Positions 1-11,479 of a stretch of DNA of 64,000 bases are shown piece by piece. The notes beneath the pieces are model-generated. The model did not search any database and was not told where the DNA came from. It saw nothing but the letters and a program-made list of their open reading frames with translations. The DNA lies in assembly GCF_027923545.1 (NCBI RefSeq), contig NZ_BROH01000001.1, positions 695,001 through 759,000 on the forward strand, read 5' to 3'. This DNA comes from Sinisalibacter aestuarii (lineage in GTDB: Bacteria; Pseudomonadota; Alphaproteobacteria; Rhodobacterales; Rhodobacteraceae). Made by a program: the position numbers and the translations under genes. Numbering within the stretch: position 1 is the stretch's first letter; every line of letters begins with the position of its first letter.

Positions 1-2266
<2,266 letters not shown>

Positions 2267-2343
2267 ATCCAGTAACAGCCAGGCTGTACTGGTCAGAAGC
2301 ATACCAACACCAAAGTGTTGACTTGGAACGGTTTCTTTCTTGG

Positions 2344-2459
2344 TTTGGTGGTCATAGCACGAGTGAAACACCCGATCCCATCCCGAACTCGGCCGTTAAG
2401 CACCGTTGCGCCGATGGTACTGCGTCTTAAGACGTGGGAGAGTAGGTCACCGCCAAACC
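2344..2459 (+). rRNA. rrf: 5S ribosomal RNA
   Basis: About 116 bases with the conserved core CCCGATCCCATCCCGAACTC and terminal strands TTTGGTGG and CCGCCAAAC that pair as helix I. It lies about 80 bases after the 23S gene and before the initiator tRNA. The exact ends are inferred from helix I pairing. Confidence 0.96.
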
Positions 2460-2540
2460 TAGTAAGAAACCGTTTCGTGTATCTCTCTGCGATGCATCCC
2501 CAGATCTGCCGATTTCGACACGCCTGGGGGCAATCATTGG

Positions 2541-2618
<78 letters not shown>

Positions 2619-2646
2619 ATTCCAGCGTTATATCAAGCGCTTAATG

Positions 2647-2669
2647 GCCTCCCGCACGGGGGGCTTTTT
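2647..2669 (+). terminator. Rho-independent terminator of the rrn operon
   Basis: GCCTCCC and GGGGGGC form a 7-bp stem (one G-T wobble) around a GCAC loop, followed directly by TTTTT. It sits 30 bases after the tRNA and closes the rRNA transcript. Confidence 0.85.
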
Positions 2670-3215
2670 GCGTTTGAGCGCCCGTGGAAGCACGGTGGAA
2701 GCAAGCGGGGGCGACGTCCCTGATATTGCTTCGCAAATTGCCGCCGGCGATCACAGGTGCTTTCGGGCGCGCCCATTTTTTGCTGAACTCACAGATCGAA
2801 CACGTCGCCTGCCTGTTGCCGGATCTTCGCGGAGTCGATCGCGCCATCCAGGCGGTGTTCTGAAGTTACGAGGCGCTCGGCTTTGTCGTTCTCGGACCCG
2901 TTCGGCTCCAGGTGCATCGCTCAGTCTCGAACATACGGGCGCGAACACCTTCTGCACGACGATCAGGGCCGAACTTCTGCGGCAACGATCCCGGCAAATG
3001 CACCGCGGCGCGGAACGGGCGATCCATGAAAACATCAATGGCTGTTACAATCTGCGCCGACGCCAACCGGGTTCGGGAAGGAATAGCCCCTTGGCCTTCG
3101 CGTGAAAGGTCGCCTAAATGGGCACGGGGGCCGGACCGCGAACGGGACAGGTCCGACATATATATCGCCGGAGGTCAAGGCACTGAGCGAACTGCCGCAC
3201 GTGACGCCATCCAAA
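2670..3215. other. Intergenic stretch with no supported gene
   Basis: Between the rrn terminator and the double IclR gene. Several frames are open on both strands but none shows a family signature, a convincing ribosome binding site or a plausible protein. It may be decayed coding sequence. An in-frame GTG at 3102 could extend the downstream regulator into its last 114 bases. Confidence 0.5.
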
Positions 3216-4856
3216 ATGCCCATGAAAGCTTCTTCCCCATCGGCTGAGCCGAAAAGCATCCGCTCGGTTCTGGTCGGCGGTCAGATCATCAAGGCGATGG
3301 TGGATGCCGGCGTTCCTGTGGCCCTGAAGGAATTGTCCGCCGCGACCGGGCTGACGCCGGCCCAGGTGCACGGATACCTGACAAGTTTCCGGCGGGTCGG
3401 TCTGGCAAGCCAGCACTCGGAAACGTCGCGCTATGAGCTCGGCTCCTATGCGTTGCGGCTGGGGCTTACGCGACTGAATACGGTGCCCTGCTATGCCAAT
3501 GCGGGGACCTGGTTGTTCGACTTCTCGTCGCGGCTCGACCTGATGGCGATGTTGACGATCTTCACGCCCAAGGGGCCGACGGCGATCAATGTCGTCCATG
3601 CGCAGGAACGGCGCATTGATGTGAACATTCGCCTGGGCACGCAGTTTTCCACGGTGGAAACCGCGACGGGCCGCATGTTCATGGCGTTCGACTCGTCGGA
3701 CGCGGCCAAAGGGCGAGGCGAGGCCGAACTTCATGCGCAAGGCGCTGCCGCGTCGGAGACCGTGCCTGGGCTTGAGGGGAACCTCCGGACCGCGCTGGCC
3801 GACGCCCGCGAGAGCCGCGTGCTGGTCGTCAATGGCGCCCTGGTTCCCGGCATCGTGGAGATCGCAACGCCGATTTTCGACGAAGACGGCCAGCTTGCCG
3901 CGGTCGCCACCTTTCTCGGTCACGAAGACGATCTGGACGAGGCCCGTCTCGATTCGATCAAGCGCGCGATCACCGCGGACGACACCGCGGCGTCTGACAG
4001 GCATGTGCCGGATGTCCCGCTGGGGCCGGGCCAGTGGTTCGATACCGGCTTTGAACCGATGGATGCCGCCCCGGATGTGACGGGCAAGGGCGTGCAGTCG
4101 ATCGAAACCGCGGCGCGGCTTCTGCAGGCGTTCGTCTATCTTGGGAGGCCGGCGACGCTGAAGGAACTGGCGGCTTCCGTTGGCATCACGCCCGCTCTGG
4201 CGCATGCCTATCTGGTCAGCCTGAAGGCGCTCGGGCTGGTCACCCAGGACACGCATTACCGGCTGGGTCCGTTCGCGATGGAGCTGGGGTTGGCTTATCT
4301 GCGAAATTTCGATCCGATGGCCGTGGTGCGCGATTGGCTGCCGAAGCTTTCGGAGCGGATCGGGCATACCGTCCTGCTGTCGATCTGGGGGGCCTTCGGG
4401 CCGACGGTGATTTCAGTGACCGAAACCGCGCGCGCGGTTCATATGAATACCAAGGTCGGGTCGGTCTACTCGGTGACCGGCACTGCCACCGGGCGCGCCT
4501 TTGCTGCGTTCATGCCGCATGACATGACGCGGACATTCCAGCAGGCGGGGCTGCCGAAACTGTTCACCGAGCGCTGTGTCGGGGTTCCTCAGCCCTTTGG
4601 CCCTGAAGAACGTGACAAGATCCGCAGACTGGGCTTTGCCACGGTGCCCCGGTCGCTGCGGCCCCGCAACAATGCGATCGCGGCCCCGATATTCGATCTT
4701 CTGGGGCAGGTCTTCGCGGTGGTGACGATCATTGGTGATACCCAGCATCTCAGCGTCGAGGACGACAGTCCGGCCGCAGGGATCATGGTGGAAGAGACGC
4801 GCGCTCTGTCGCATGAACTGGGTTACATCGCGCCGCACGCACCGATACCGGGCTGA
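3216..4856 (+). CDS. Tandem (double) IclR-family transcriptional regulator
   Basis: A 546-residue protein made of two complete IclR units, whereas ordinary family members have one of about 250-280 residues. Unit 1 has a winged-helix HTH at about residues 14-75 (KELSAATGLTPAQVHGYL) and an effector-binding domain to about 280. Unit 2 starts near residue 289 with VQSIETAARLLQAF, an HTH (KELAASVGITPALAHAYL) and a second effector domain. The units are clearly similar but not identical, consistent with an old fusion or duplication. The start is uncertain: ATG 3216 suits the domain border, while an in-frame GTG at 3102 would add 38 residues with no recognisable content. It is convergent with the maturase/sulfatase pair and probably controls it or the transporter operon; that target is inferred. 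Confidence 0.9.
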   Translation: MPMKASSPSAEPKSIRSVLVGGQIIKAMVDAGVPVALKELSAATGLTPAQVHGYLTSFRRVGLASQHSETSRYELGSYALRLGLTRLNTVPCYANAGTWLFDFSSRLDLMAMLTIFTPKGPTAINVVHAQERRIDVNIRLGTQFSTVETATGRMFMAFDSSDAAKGRGEAELHAQGAAASETVPGLEGNLRTALADARESRVLVVNGALVPGIVEIATPIFDEDGQLAAVATFLGHEDDLDEARLDSIKRAITADDTAASDRHVPDVPLGPGQWFDTGFEPMDAAPDVTGKGVQSIETAARLLQAFVYLGRPATLKELAASVGITPALAHAYLVSLKALGLVTQDTHYRLGPFAMELGLAYLRNFDPMAVVRDWLPKLSERIGHTVLLSIWGAFGPTVISVTETARAVHMNTKVGSVYSVTGTATGRAFAAFMPHDMTRTFQQAGLPKLFTERCVGVPQPFGPEERDKIRRLGFATVPRSLRPRNNAIAAPIFDLLGQVFAVVTIIGDTQHLSVEDDSPAAGIMVEETRALSHELGYIAPHAPIPG

Positions 4857-4882
4857 GGCTGCGGGGTTCCGGCGTCGGGCGT

Positions 4883-5797
4883 TCAGGCGTCGAGGGATTT
4901 GGCGCAGCGAAACCCCACATGCGAGGTTGAGGTGTCGATTGGCTGTGGCCAGCGCGCGGCGGGGCGGTATCGGCGGCAGTAGTTTTCCGCGCACAGGTGG
5001 GAGCCGCCCTTGAGCACCTTGCGACCGATGGCAAAGTCAGCCTCTGCCGGGTCTATGCTGTCGGCTTCGGTCGCCTTGCCGCGACGGTCGCCGCCGCAGC
5101 AGGCGCTGCGCGGTGCCCCGGGGCGTGACGTTGCAAACCAGTCCTCGGTCCATTCCCAGACATTGCCGATCATATCAAACAGGCCATAGCCATTGGCGGG
5201 AAAGCTGCGTACCGGGGAGGTACGCTCCCAGCCGTCCTGCAGGGTGTTTTCATAGGGGAACTCGCCCTGCCAGTAATTGGCAAGCATCTGCCCGCCGGGG
5301 GCCAGGGTGTCGCCCCATGCGAATTCCTTGCCGTCGAGACCGCCCCGCGCGGCGAATTCCCATTCAGCCTCGGTCGGCAGGCGCTTGCCAACCCATTCGG
5401 CATAGGCGCGGGCGTCGGCATAGGTGATGTGTACGACGGGGTGATCCAACAGGTCGTCGATCCCGCTTCCGGGTCCGAGCGGCCGGTTCCAGGCGGCGCC
5501 AAGGACCATCTCCCACCATTCGCCCTCGCGAAGCCGCCGCGGAAACGGCATTTTATGGAACACCAGCGATCCCGCTTTGGCCATCTCGGGCAAGAGGCCC
5601 GGATAATCCGCCGGGTCGGGCGGGATCTCGCAGAAGGTGACGTGGCCGGTGGCGCGCACGAATTCCGCGAACTCGCGGTTCGTGACGGGGGCTTCGTCGA
5701 TCAGGAAGGATACAACCTCGACCTCGCGCACGGGCCCCTCTTCGGGGTAGTGGGCGTCGGAGCCCATCGAGAAGGTTCCGCCTTCGATTTTGCGCAT
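4883..5797 (-). CDS. Formylglycine-generating enzyme (SUMF1/FGE family sulfatase maturase)
   Basis: A 304-residue protein of the FGE-sulfatase family, which oxidises a cysteine in type I sulfatases to the catalytic formylglycine using oxygen and copper. The N-terminal GGTFSMGS, the central RLPTEAEWEFAARGG and GNVWEWTEDW motifs, and the C-terminal block GGSHLCAENYCRRYRPAAR are all present. The two cysteines in the last block match the paired copper-binding catalytic cysteines of aerobic FGE. A strong site (AGGAAAGGTGG) precedes the ATG. It lies 110 bases after the sulfatase gene on the same strand, its obvious substrate. No signal peptide is visible, so maturation should occur in the cytoplasm. 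Confidence 0.93.
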   Translation of the reverse strand: MRKIEGGTFSMGSDAHYPEEGPVREVEVVSFLIDEAPVTNREFAEFVRATGHVTFCEIPPDPADYPGLLPEMAKAGSLVFHKMPFPRRLREGEWWEMVLGAAWNRPLGPGSGIDDLLDHPVVHITYADARAYAEWVGKRLPTEAEWEFAARGGLDGKEFAWGDTLAPGGQMLANYWQGEFPYENTLQDGWERTSPVRSFPANGYGLFDMIGNVWEWTEDWFATSRPGAPRSACCGGDRRGKATEADSIDPAEADFAIGRKVLKGGSHLCAENYCRRYRPAARWPQPIDTSTSHVGFRCAKSLDA

Positions 5798-5907
5798 GTC
5801 GGGCCACCTTTCCTGTCCTGGTCAGAATTCGCTCCGGGCGGCATGAAAGGCGCCCCCGAGCCTTGACGGCCTGCCCCGGGAGGGACAGGCATCGTTCATT
5901 GGTGCGC

Positions 5908-8211
5908 CTACTGAATAGCCAGGGCCACCTGCTCCATCGCCGCCCGCTGACCGCTTTCGGTCTCGTCGCACACGGGATCGGCACTCAGGGTGATCTTGTG
6001 GATCTTGCCCGAGAACCGGAACGTGCCGCGTCCGCGATAGAGCTCCGACACGCCATAGCCCGCGTTCTTTCCGATGCTCATCTCCGCGCCGCCGAAATAA
6101 TGCGGGATCGTCCGGGCGATTTCACCCTCGCCGACCAGTTCGCCATTGATCAGCAGACGTCCCTGCCCGGCATTTTCGCCGGTCTTCTCGAACTCGAAGC
6201 GCAGGGTGGCGGGGCCGGGTTCAAGCGGGCGGGTGGACTGGACGGTATATTCCGACAGCGAGGCATAGTTGTGCACGTAAGTGGGCTTGCCATCGGTCAC
6301 GAACAGCGCATAGCCACCATAGCCGTTGCCCAGCGACAGTATCAGGCCCTCGACCGCGCCTTCCGCCGGAATTTCCAGTGCGGCTTCGATCGAATGCGAG
6401 CGGTTCTTGAAGTCGATCGCGCCGAACTCGCGGATCGTACCCTCGGACGGATAGAGCACATGATCGCGCCCGGGCCCGTATTGCTCGGATTTGCGGGTGG
6501 CCAGCCGTGCGACGCCGCGGTTGTCGAGCGGGAAGACATCGTGCTTCCAGGCCTCCTCGAACCATGTCTCGACCATCTTTTCGACCCGTTCGGGGTATTG
6601 CGCGGCCAGATCGTGCCGTTCGGAGAAATCCTCGCGCAGATTGTACAGCTCCCAGGTGTCTTCGGAATAGGGCCGCGTCGGGTCGGACCCGTCCCATGCC
6701 AGGCCGATCCGCGGATGGTAGGTGACCAGTTTCCAGCCGTCCTCATAGAGCGCGCGACAGCCGCGAATCTCGTAATATTGCCGGGTATGACCGGAGGGCG
6801 CGGAGGCGTCCTTGAGGCAATGGTCAAAGCTGAAGCCCTGAACCGGGCTTTGCTCGATCCCGTTGATGATTGCGGGCGAGTCGACGCCGATCAGGCCCAT
6901 CAAGGTTGGCATGACGTCGATGGCATGGGCGTATTGCGTGCGAATCTCGCCGCGCGCGCCGAGGCCGTCGGGCCAGAATACGATGCAGGGATCGGCAACA
7001 CCTCCGGCATGGACTTCCTGCTTCCAGCGCCGGAACGGGGTGTTCCCGGCCCAGGCCCAGCCGTAAGGGTAATGCGGGTTGGTCTCGACCGAGCCGAGCT
7101 TGTCGAGCTCGGCGTCGATCGTCTCGGCCGGCTCGCGGATGCCGTTCAGATACCGGACGTTGTTGAACATGCCGTTCTGCCCGCCTTCGGAGCTGGCGCC
7201 GTTGTCTGAAACCACGACGAAGATCGTGTTGTTCAGCTGGTCCCGCGCGGCAAGATCGTCGATCAGCCGGCCGATCTGGGCATCGGTATGCTCCAGAAAT
7301 CCGGCATAGACCTCCATGAGACGGGCGTAGACCCGCTTCTGAGTGTCGTCCAGCGAGTCCCATGCCGGGATCCAGTCAGGGCGCGGGGTCAGTTCCGTGC
7401 CCTCGGGCAGAATTCCCATCTCAAGCTGACGCTTATGCACCACCTCGCGCCAGGCGTCCCAGCCAAGGTCGAACTGTCCGCGATACCGGTCGATATATTC
7501 CTGCCCGACATGCAGCGGCGTGTGCATCGCGCCCAGCGCAAAATACAGGAAGAAGGGCTTGCCCGGTGCCGCGTTATGCAGGTCGCGGGTGAATTCGATG
7601 GCCCGGTCGGCAAGGTCTTCGCTCAGGTGATAGCCTTCCTCCGGGGTCTTCGGCGGCTGGACCTGGTGATTGTCGTAGACGAGATCCGGGTGGTACTGGC
7701 TCGTGTCAGACCCATGGAAGCCATAGAACCGCTCGAAGCCGCGGCCCAGCGGCCAGCGCTTTTTGGGTCCGCCATGGTGATGCTCTTCCGATGGGGTGAG
7801 GTGCCATTTGCCGACCGCGAAGGTTGCGTAGCCGCGGTCGCGCAGCACTTCGGCAAGCGTGCCGTTTTCCATGGGCATCCGGAAGTCGTAGCCCGGGAAC
7901 CCCGTTGCCAGCTCGGCGACGGCGCCCATGTGGTTGGAGTGGTGGTTGCGGCCGGTCAGCAGGCACGAGCGCGTTGCCGAGCAAATTCCGGTCGTGTTGA
8001 AATGCGTGAGGCGCGTCCCCGCCTCGGCGAGCCGGTCGATATTGGGCGTGCGGATATCCGATCCGTAGCATCCGATCTGCCCGTAACCGACATCGTCCAG
8101 CACCACCATCACGACATTGGGCGCACCGTCGGGGGGCGTCGGTTCGGCGGGCCAGCTCGGGGTGCTGTCGCGGTAATCGACGCTGATTCTTTCGTTCCGG
8201 TTCTCGCTCAT
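5908..8211 (-). CDS. Type I arylsulfatase-family sulfatase
   Basis: A 767-residue sulfatase that should hydrolyse sulfate esters. The start at 8211 is chosen because AAAGGAG lies six bases upstream; an upstream in-frame extension lacks such a site. The metal-binding LDDVGYG is near residues 38-44, and the formylglycine motif C77-S-A-T-R81 is followed by SCLLTGRNHH. A DNG motif in the VVVVSDNGASSEGG region supplies further metal ligands. A C-terminal part of roughly 190 residues (from about 575) looks like a beta-rich, lectin-like domain. The motif has Ala where the common CxPSR motif has Pro. No signal peptide is visible, so the substrate probably enters the cell. It is divergent from the transporter operon and forms an operon with the maturase. 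Confidence 0.93.
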   Translation of the reverse strand: MSENRNERISVDYRDSTPSWPAEPTPPDGAPNVVMVVLDDVGYGQIGCYGSDIRTPNIDRLAEAGTRLTHFNTTGICSATRSCLLTGRNHHSNHMGAVAELATGFPGYDFRMPMENGTLAEVLRDRGYATFAVGKWHLTPSEEHHHGGPKKRWPLGRGFERFYGFHGSDTSQYHPDLVYDNHQVQPPKTPEEGYHLSEDLADRAIEFTRDLHNAAPGKPFFLYFALGAMHTPLHVGQEYIDRYRGQFDLGWDAWREVVHKRQLEMGILPEGTELTPRPDWIPAWDSLDDTQKRVYARLMEVYAGFLEHTDAQIGRLIDDLAARDQLNNTIFVVVSDNGASSEGGQNGMFNNVRYLNGIREPAETIDAELDKLGSVETNPHYPYGWAWAGNTPFRRWKQEVHAGGVADPCIVFWPDGLGARGEIRTQYAHAIDVMPTLMGLIGVDSPAIINGIEQSPVQGFSFDHCLKDASAPSGHTRQYYEIRGCRALYEDGWKLVTYHPRIGLAWDGSDPTRPYSEDTWELYNLREDFSERHDLAAQYPERVEKMVETWFEEAWKHDVFPLDNRGVARLATRKSEQYGPGRDHVLYPSEGTIREFGAIDFKNRSHSIEAALEIPAEGAVEGLILSLGNGYGGYALFVTDGKPTYVHNYASLSEYTVQSTRPLEPGPATLRFEFEKTGENAGQGRLLINGELVGEGEIARTIPHYFGGAEMSIGKNAGYGVSELYRGRGTFRFSGKIHKITLSADPVCDETESGQRAAMEQVALAIQ

Positions 8212-8367
8212 GTCGTCTCCTTTGCCCGGGCGGCCGGGCGGCCCTGTTCCATCCTGAGAGCAGCGCACAGCGCGCGGGCGCCGCGCGGATGTCCGGGGCG
8301 GCCTGTCATCGGGTTCGATGCAGTGCCGCCGCTGCGTGTTCATAGGGTCGGAAAGCTAGGGTCGATA

Positions 8368-8401
8368 TTCACCAATGTCAAATAATTTCAATTATGGTGA
8401 A
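8368..8401. promoter_or_regulatory. Inverted repeat, putative operator in the sulfatase/transporter divergent region
   Basis: TTCACCA (8368-8374) and TGGTGAA (8395-8401) are perfect inverted copies separated by 20 bases. A third related half site, ATTGGTAAAT, lies at 8472-8481 and resembles the inverted ATTGGTGAAT at 8367-8376. The cluster lies between the divergent sulfatase and tctC genes in a locally AT-rich stretch. The binding protein is unknown; the double IclR regulator is a natural candidate. Confidence 0.5.
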
Positions 8402-8485
8402 GATTGCGGCGCTGTCGCCGGCGGCGCAACTGGCCGCTGCGGGGTGGGCTGAGATGAATTCTAAATTCGATATTGGTAAATTGTT

Positions 8486-8514
8486 TTGACAGTAGCGAAT
8501 CATCTGACTATGGA
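8486..8514 (+). promoter_or_regulatory. Putative sigma-70 type promoter of the tctC operon
   Basis: A consensus TTGACA (8486-8491) is followed after 17 bases by TATGGA (8509-8514). It lies about 230 bases before tctC and directly after the half site at 8472-8481, which would allow control by a factor binding beside the -35 box. The -10 match is only partial. Confidence 0.45.
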
Positions 8515-8742
8515 TGAGCCATGTCGAGCGGCGATCCGAATCGTTTTTCGATTGCTCGGGCGGTGCCGTGAATCGGCGTGCGCTGCCAGTCGGGGGGCCG
8601 CTCGGCCCGGAACGAGGAGGACGGAAACACGTGGTGCCATCAGGGTCTCGCCGAATGGGGCGATACATGGTCTGCCTGGCGGTTTCGTTGCCAATAAACA
8701 CTGGAATATAAACACTGGAATCAAGCTCTTGGGAGGAGAAAG

Positions 8743-9708
8743 ATGATTCACTCGATCAAGTCACTGCTGAAGGCGACCGTACTGGGGTCCCTGGTCCTTG
8801 CGGCACCGGCGATGGCCACAGCCGAAGGGTTTCCGGAGCGGCCCATGTCGCTGATCTTCTTTTTCCCCAGCGGTGGCAGCGGCGATGCCCAGGCACGCGC
8901 AGCGGCTCATGGTCTGTCCGAGATCCTTGGCGGCAACATGGTCGTCCGCAACGTCGCTGGCGGCTCGGGCACTGTCGGGTTGGTCGGCATGATGGAAGAG
9001 GCGGCTGACGGCTACACGCTGGGCTATCTGCCGGAGGGGCTGGCTACCGTGCAGCCCCTGCGCAACCCGCTGCCCTACACGTTCGAATCCTTCGATCACA
9101 TCTGCAAGCTGACCTTCATGCCGGTCGCGCTGTTCGGCCGGTCCGACGCGCCCTATACGAACCTTCAGGAACTGGCTGACTATGCCAAGGACCATGAACT
9201 GGTCTACGGCCATCCGGGGGTGGGCACGGTGCCGCATCTGGCCATGGAAAGCTTCATGCTGGAGGCCGGGATTCAGGTCCGCAGCGTTCCGTTCAACGGC
9301 GACGGTCCCGGCACGGCGGCCCTGCGCGGGGGGCATGTCGACCTCTACGTCGCGGGCAGCCCGGCAACCAACGTTCTGTCGGGTGACGACACCCGCGTTC
9401 TGGGCGTTTACGGCAACCAGCGCCTGTCGAATGTTCCGGATGTTCCCACCGCGCCCGAGCAGGGCTATGAGACGACCGCCGGCGTGGCTTTCGGGATTTC
9501 CGGCCCGAAGGGCATGGATCCGGAGGTGCGGCAGACGCTGATCGACGCCTGCGGCACGCTCTCTGAATCGCCCGAGTTCATCGAGGTCGTTCACAACCTG
9601 ACCGCGGTCGTCGACTATGCGGACGGTCAGGGGTTCGAGGACTATCTTCGCGAGCGCGAGGGGGTCTATCGTGACCTCTTGACCACCATGGGTCTGATCG
9701 GCGGCTGA
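8743..9708 (+). CDS. tctC: Tripartite tricarboxylate transporter substrate-binding protein (TctC/Bug family)
   Basis: A 321-residue periplasmic binding protein with an N-terminal signal peptide ending near APAMATA. The mature part follows the Bug-family plan: an early FFFPSGGSGDAQAR segment, VVRNVAGGSGTVGL, the VPFNGDGPGTAALRGGHVD region and a C-terminal helical end. Such proteins capture organic acids, often di- or tricarboxylates or aromatic acids, for the TctAB permease. The ligand cannot be read from sequence. A strong GGGAGGAG site precedes the ATG. It is the first gene of a run with an alcohol dehydrogenase, tctB and tctA. Confidence 0.93.
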   Translation: MIHSIKSLLKATVLGSLVLAAPAMATAEGFPERPMSLIFFFPSGGSGDAQARAAAHGLSEILGGNMVVRNVAGGSGTVGLVGMMEEAADGYTLGYLPEGLATVQPLRNPLPYTFESFDHICKLTFMPVALFGRSDAPYTNLQELADYAKDHELVYGHPGVGTVPHLAMESFMLEAGIQVRSVPFNGDGPGTAALRGGHVDLYVAGSPATNVLSGDDTRVLGVYGNQRLSNVPDVPTAPEQGYETTAGVAFGISGPKGMDPEVRQTLIDACGTLSESPEFIEVVHNLTAVVDYADGQGFEDYLREREGVYRDLLTTMGLIGG

Positions 9709-9804
9709 CCAAAATCACTGCGCATCAGTCCGGCCACGAGGGCCGGGCTGGTGACGTTTACTGAACCGCCCCTTTCTGTTTTGCGACCGAAGAAGGATTT
9801 GCCC

Positions 9805-10914
9805 GTGTTTGAAGCCCCGAAGAGCTGGTCAACCCGAACGATGCTGGCCGCCCGCCTGGAAGGTGTCCGCGGCAAGGTGGTCGTCGAGGAGATGCAAATC
9901 CCCGATATCGGCCCCGACGACGCGCTGGTGCGCGTGACGGCCTCGGGTATTTGCCGCAGCGATTGGCATGTGTGGAACGGCGACTGGGGCTGGCTGGGGT
10001 TCAAGCTGGAGCCGGGCACCGTTCTGGGCCATGAGATCGGCGGTATTGTCGAAGCTGTCGGTGACAATGTGCGCGGCCTGAAGCCCGGCGACCGGGTGAC
10101 CGTTCCCTTCAACCTGGCCTGCGGATGCTGCACCCATTGCAGCCGGGGCGAACAGAATCTGTGCGACGACCGCGTTTCGCCGCACCTGATCCCCGGATCC
10201 GGCGGCTGGGCGCAATACGTGCGCGCCCCGAATGCATCGCTCAATTGTATTCCGCTGCCGGACGGGGTCGACGAGTTGACCGCCGCCGCGCTGGGGTGCC
10301 GCTACATGACCGCGTGGCGCGCCGTCCGGTCGCGCGGGGCCCTGCGGGGCGGCGAGTCCATCGCCGTTTTCGGCTGTGGCGCCGTCGGCCTTGCGGCGAT
10401 CGAGATCGCCCGGGCGCTGGGCGGACGGGTGATTGCGATTGACATCGACGATGCGAAGCTGGCGCGCGCGCGCGAAATCGGTGCCACGCAGACGCTGAAT
10501 GTCAGGGGCATGTCGCCCGCCGATACCGGCCTGGCGGTCAAGGCGATCACCGATCGCGGCGCGGGTGTCGACATCGCGCTTGACGCGCTCGGCTCGACCC
10601 GGACCGCGAATTCCGCGATCCATGCGCTTCGGCGGGGTGGACGTCTGGCGCAGGTCGGACTGACCTCGCAGGAAGAGCAAGGCAATATTCTTGTCCCGAT
10701 GGACAAGATCGTTCTCAACGAGCTGGAGATCCTGGGCAGCCTGGGCAACCCGCAAAGCCAGTATGCCGAATTGCTCGGCCTGGTGGCGGCGGGCCGGCTG
10801 AACCCGAAACGGCTGGTCAGCCGCGAGGTGTCGCTGAGCGAGGTCGGTTCGGTTCTCGAAGACATGGATCAGTTCAAGACGGACGGATACGTTATCATCA
10901 CCGACTTCGCCTAG
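9805..10914 (+). CDS. Zinc-dependent alcohol dehydrogenase
   Basis: A 369-residue medium-chain dehydrogenase. The GTG at 9805 is preferred because AGAAGGA lies seven bases upstream. Catalytic zinc ligands are visible as Cys in GICRSDWH and His in GHEIGG. The structural zinc cysteines are in CGCCTHCSRGEQNLC. The Rossmann motif FGCGAVGLAAIEIA and the acidic end of the next strand (AIDIDD) indicate preference for NAD. It is inserted between tctC and tctB, so it probably oxidises an alcohol related to the imported compound; the substrate is unknown. Confidence 0.9.
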   Translation: MFEAPKSWSTRTMLAARLEGVRGKVVVEEMQIPDIGPDDALVRVTASGICRSDWHVWNGDWGWLGFKLEPGTVLGHEIGGIVEAVGDNVRGLKPGDRVTVPFNLACGCCTHCSRGEQNLCDDRVSPHLIPGSGGWAQYVRAPNASLNCIPLPDGVDELTAAALGCRYMTAWRAVRSRGALRGGESIAVFGCGAVGLAAIEIARALGGRVIAIDIDDAKLARAREIGATQTLNVRGMSPADTGLAVKAITDRGAGVDIALDALGSTRTANSAIHALRRGGRLAQVGLTSQEEQGNILVPMDKIVLNELEILGSLGNPQSQYAELLGLVAAGRLNPKRLVSREVSLSEVGSVLEDMDQFKTDGYVIITDFA

Positions 10915-10947
10915 CATCGTACCAACCGGCCAGGAGGCCCACTTGCG

Positions 10948-11454
10948 GTGTTTCCGCGCCGCTCCGGGCAAGATCAGACTGGGAGCAAACACCCCGTGAA
11001 ACGCAGTGTGCTGGATATCCTTTACGGGCTTGGAGCGCTCGGCATCGCCGGGTTCTTCTTTTGGGAGACAATAGGTGCCGTTCCGCCGGAAACCTCGGTG
11101 GCGGACGATCCCTATTGGTATCCGCGCCTGTTGCTTATCCTGATGGCGGTGCTGGCGCTGGCGATGATCGCGCGCGCGGTCTTCGCGGCAACGGACGAGA
11201 TCGTCATCGGCCCGCGCTGGCCGGCGCTCCTGGCGGTCGTGATCATTGTCGGTGGCTATGCCGCCCTGTTCACCTGGACCGGCTTTGCCATCAGCACGCT
11301 GATTTTCTTTCCGATCTTCGCCTACGGCCTCGGATATCGCAGGATCGTTCCGCTGGCCATCGCGTCGCCGCTGGTCGTCGCGGTCACCTGGTACGCCTTC
11401 CATTACGGCCTGGGCATGACCCCGCCGGGCATCGGCCTGCCGTTGCTTCCCTGA
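10948..11454 (+). CDS. tctB: Tripartite tricarboxylate transporter small membrane subunit (TctB family)
   Basis: A 168-residue membrane protein with about four hydrophobic segments, the normal size and topology for TctB, the small subunit of the TctABC system. It lies directly before tctA. The GTG at 10948 has a strong AGGAGG ten bases upstream; a second GTG at 10996 (MKRSVLDILYG) with GGGAG ten bases upstream is also possible and would remove 16 polar residues. Confidence 0.85.
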   Translation: MFPRRSGQDQTGSKHPVKRSVLDILYGLGALGIAGFFFWETIGAVPPETSVADDPYWYPRLLLILMAVLALAMIARAVFAATDEIVIGPRWPALLAVVIIVGGYAALFTWTGFAISTLIFFPIFAYGLGYRRIVPLAIASPLVVAVTWYAFHYGLGMTPPGIGLPLLP

Positions 11455-11479
11455 CGCCAGGAACATCAAGGAAAACGAC

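Noticed and set aside
2644-3105. 153-codon plus-strand frame after the rrn terminator
   Set aside because: It starts inside the terminator region, has no ribosome site and resembles nothing I know.
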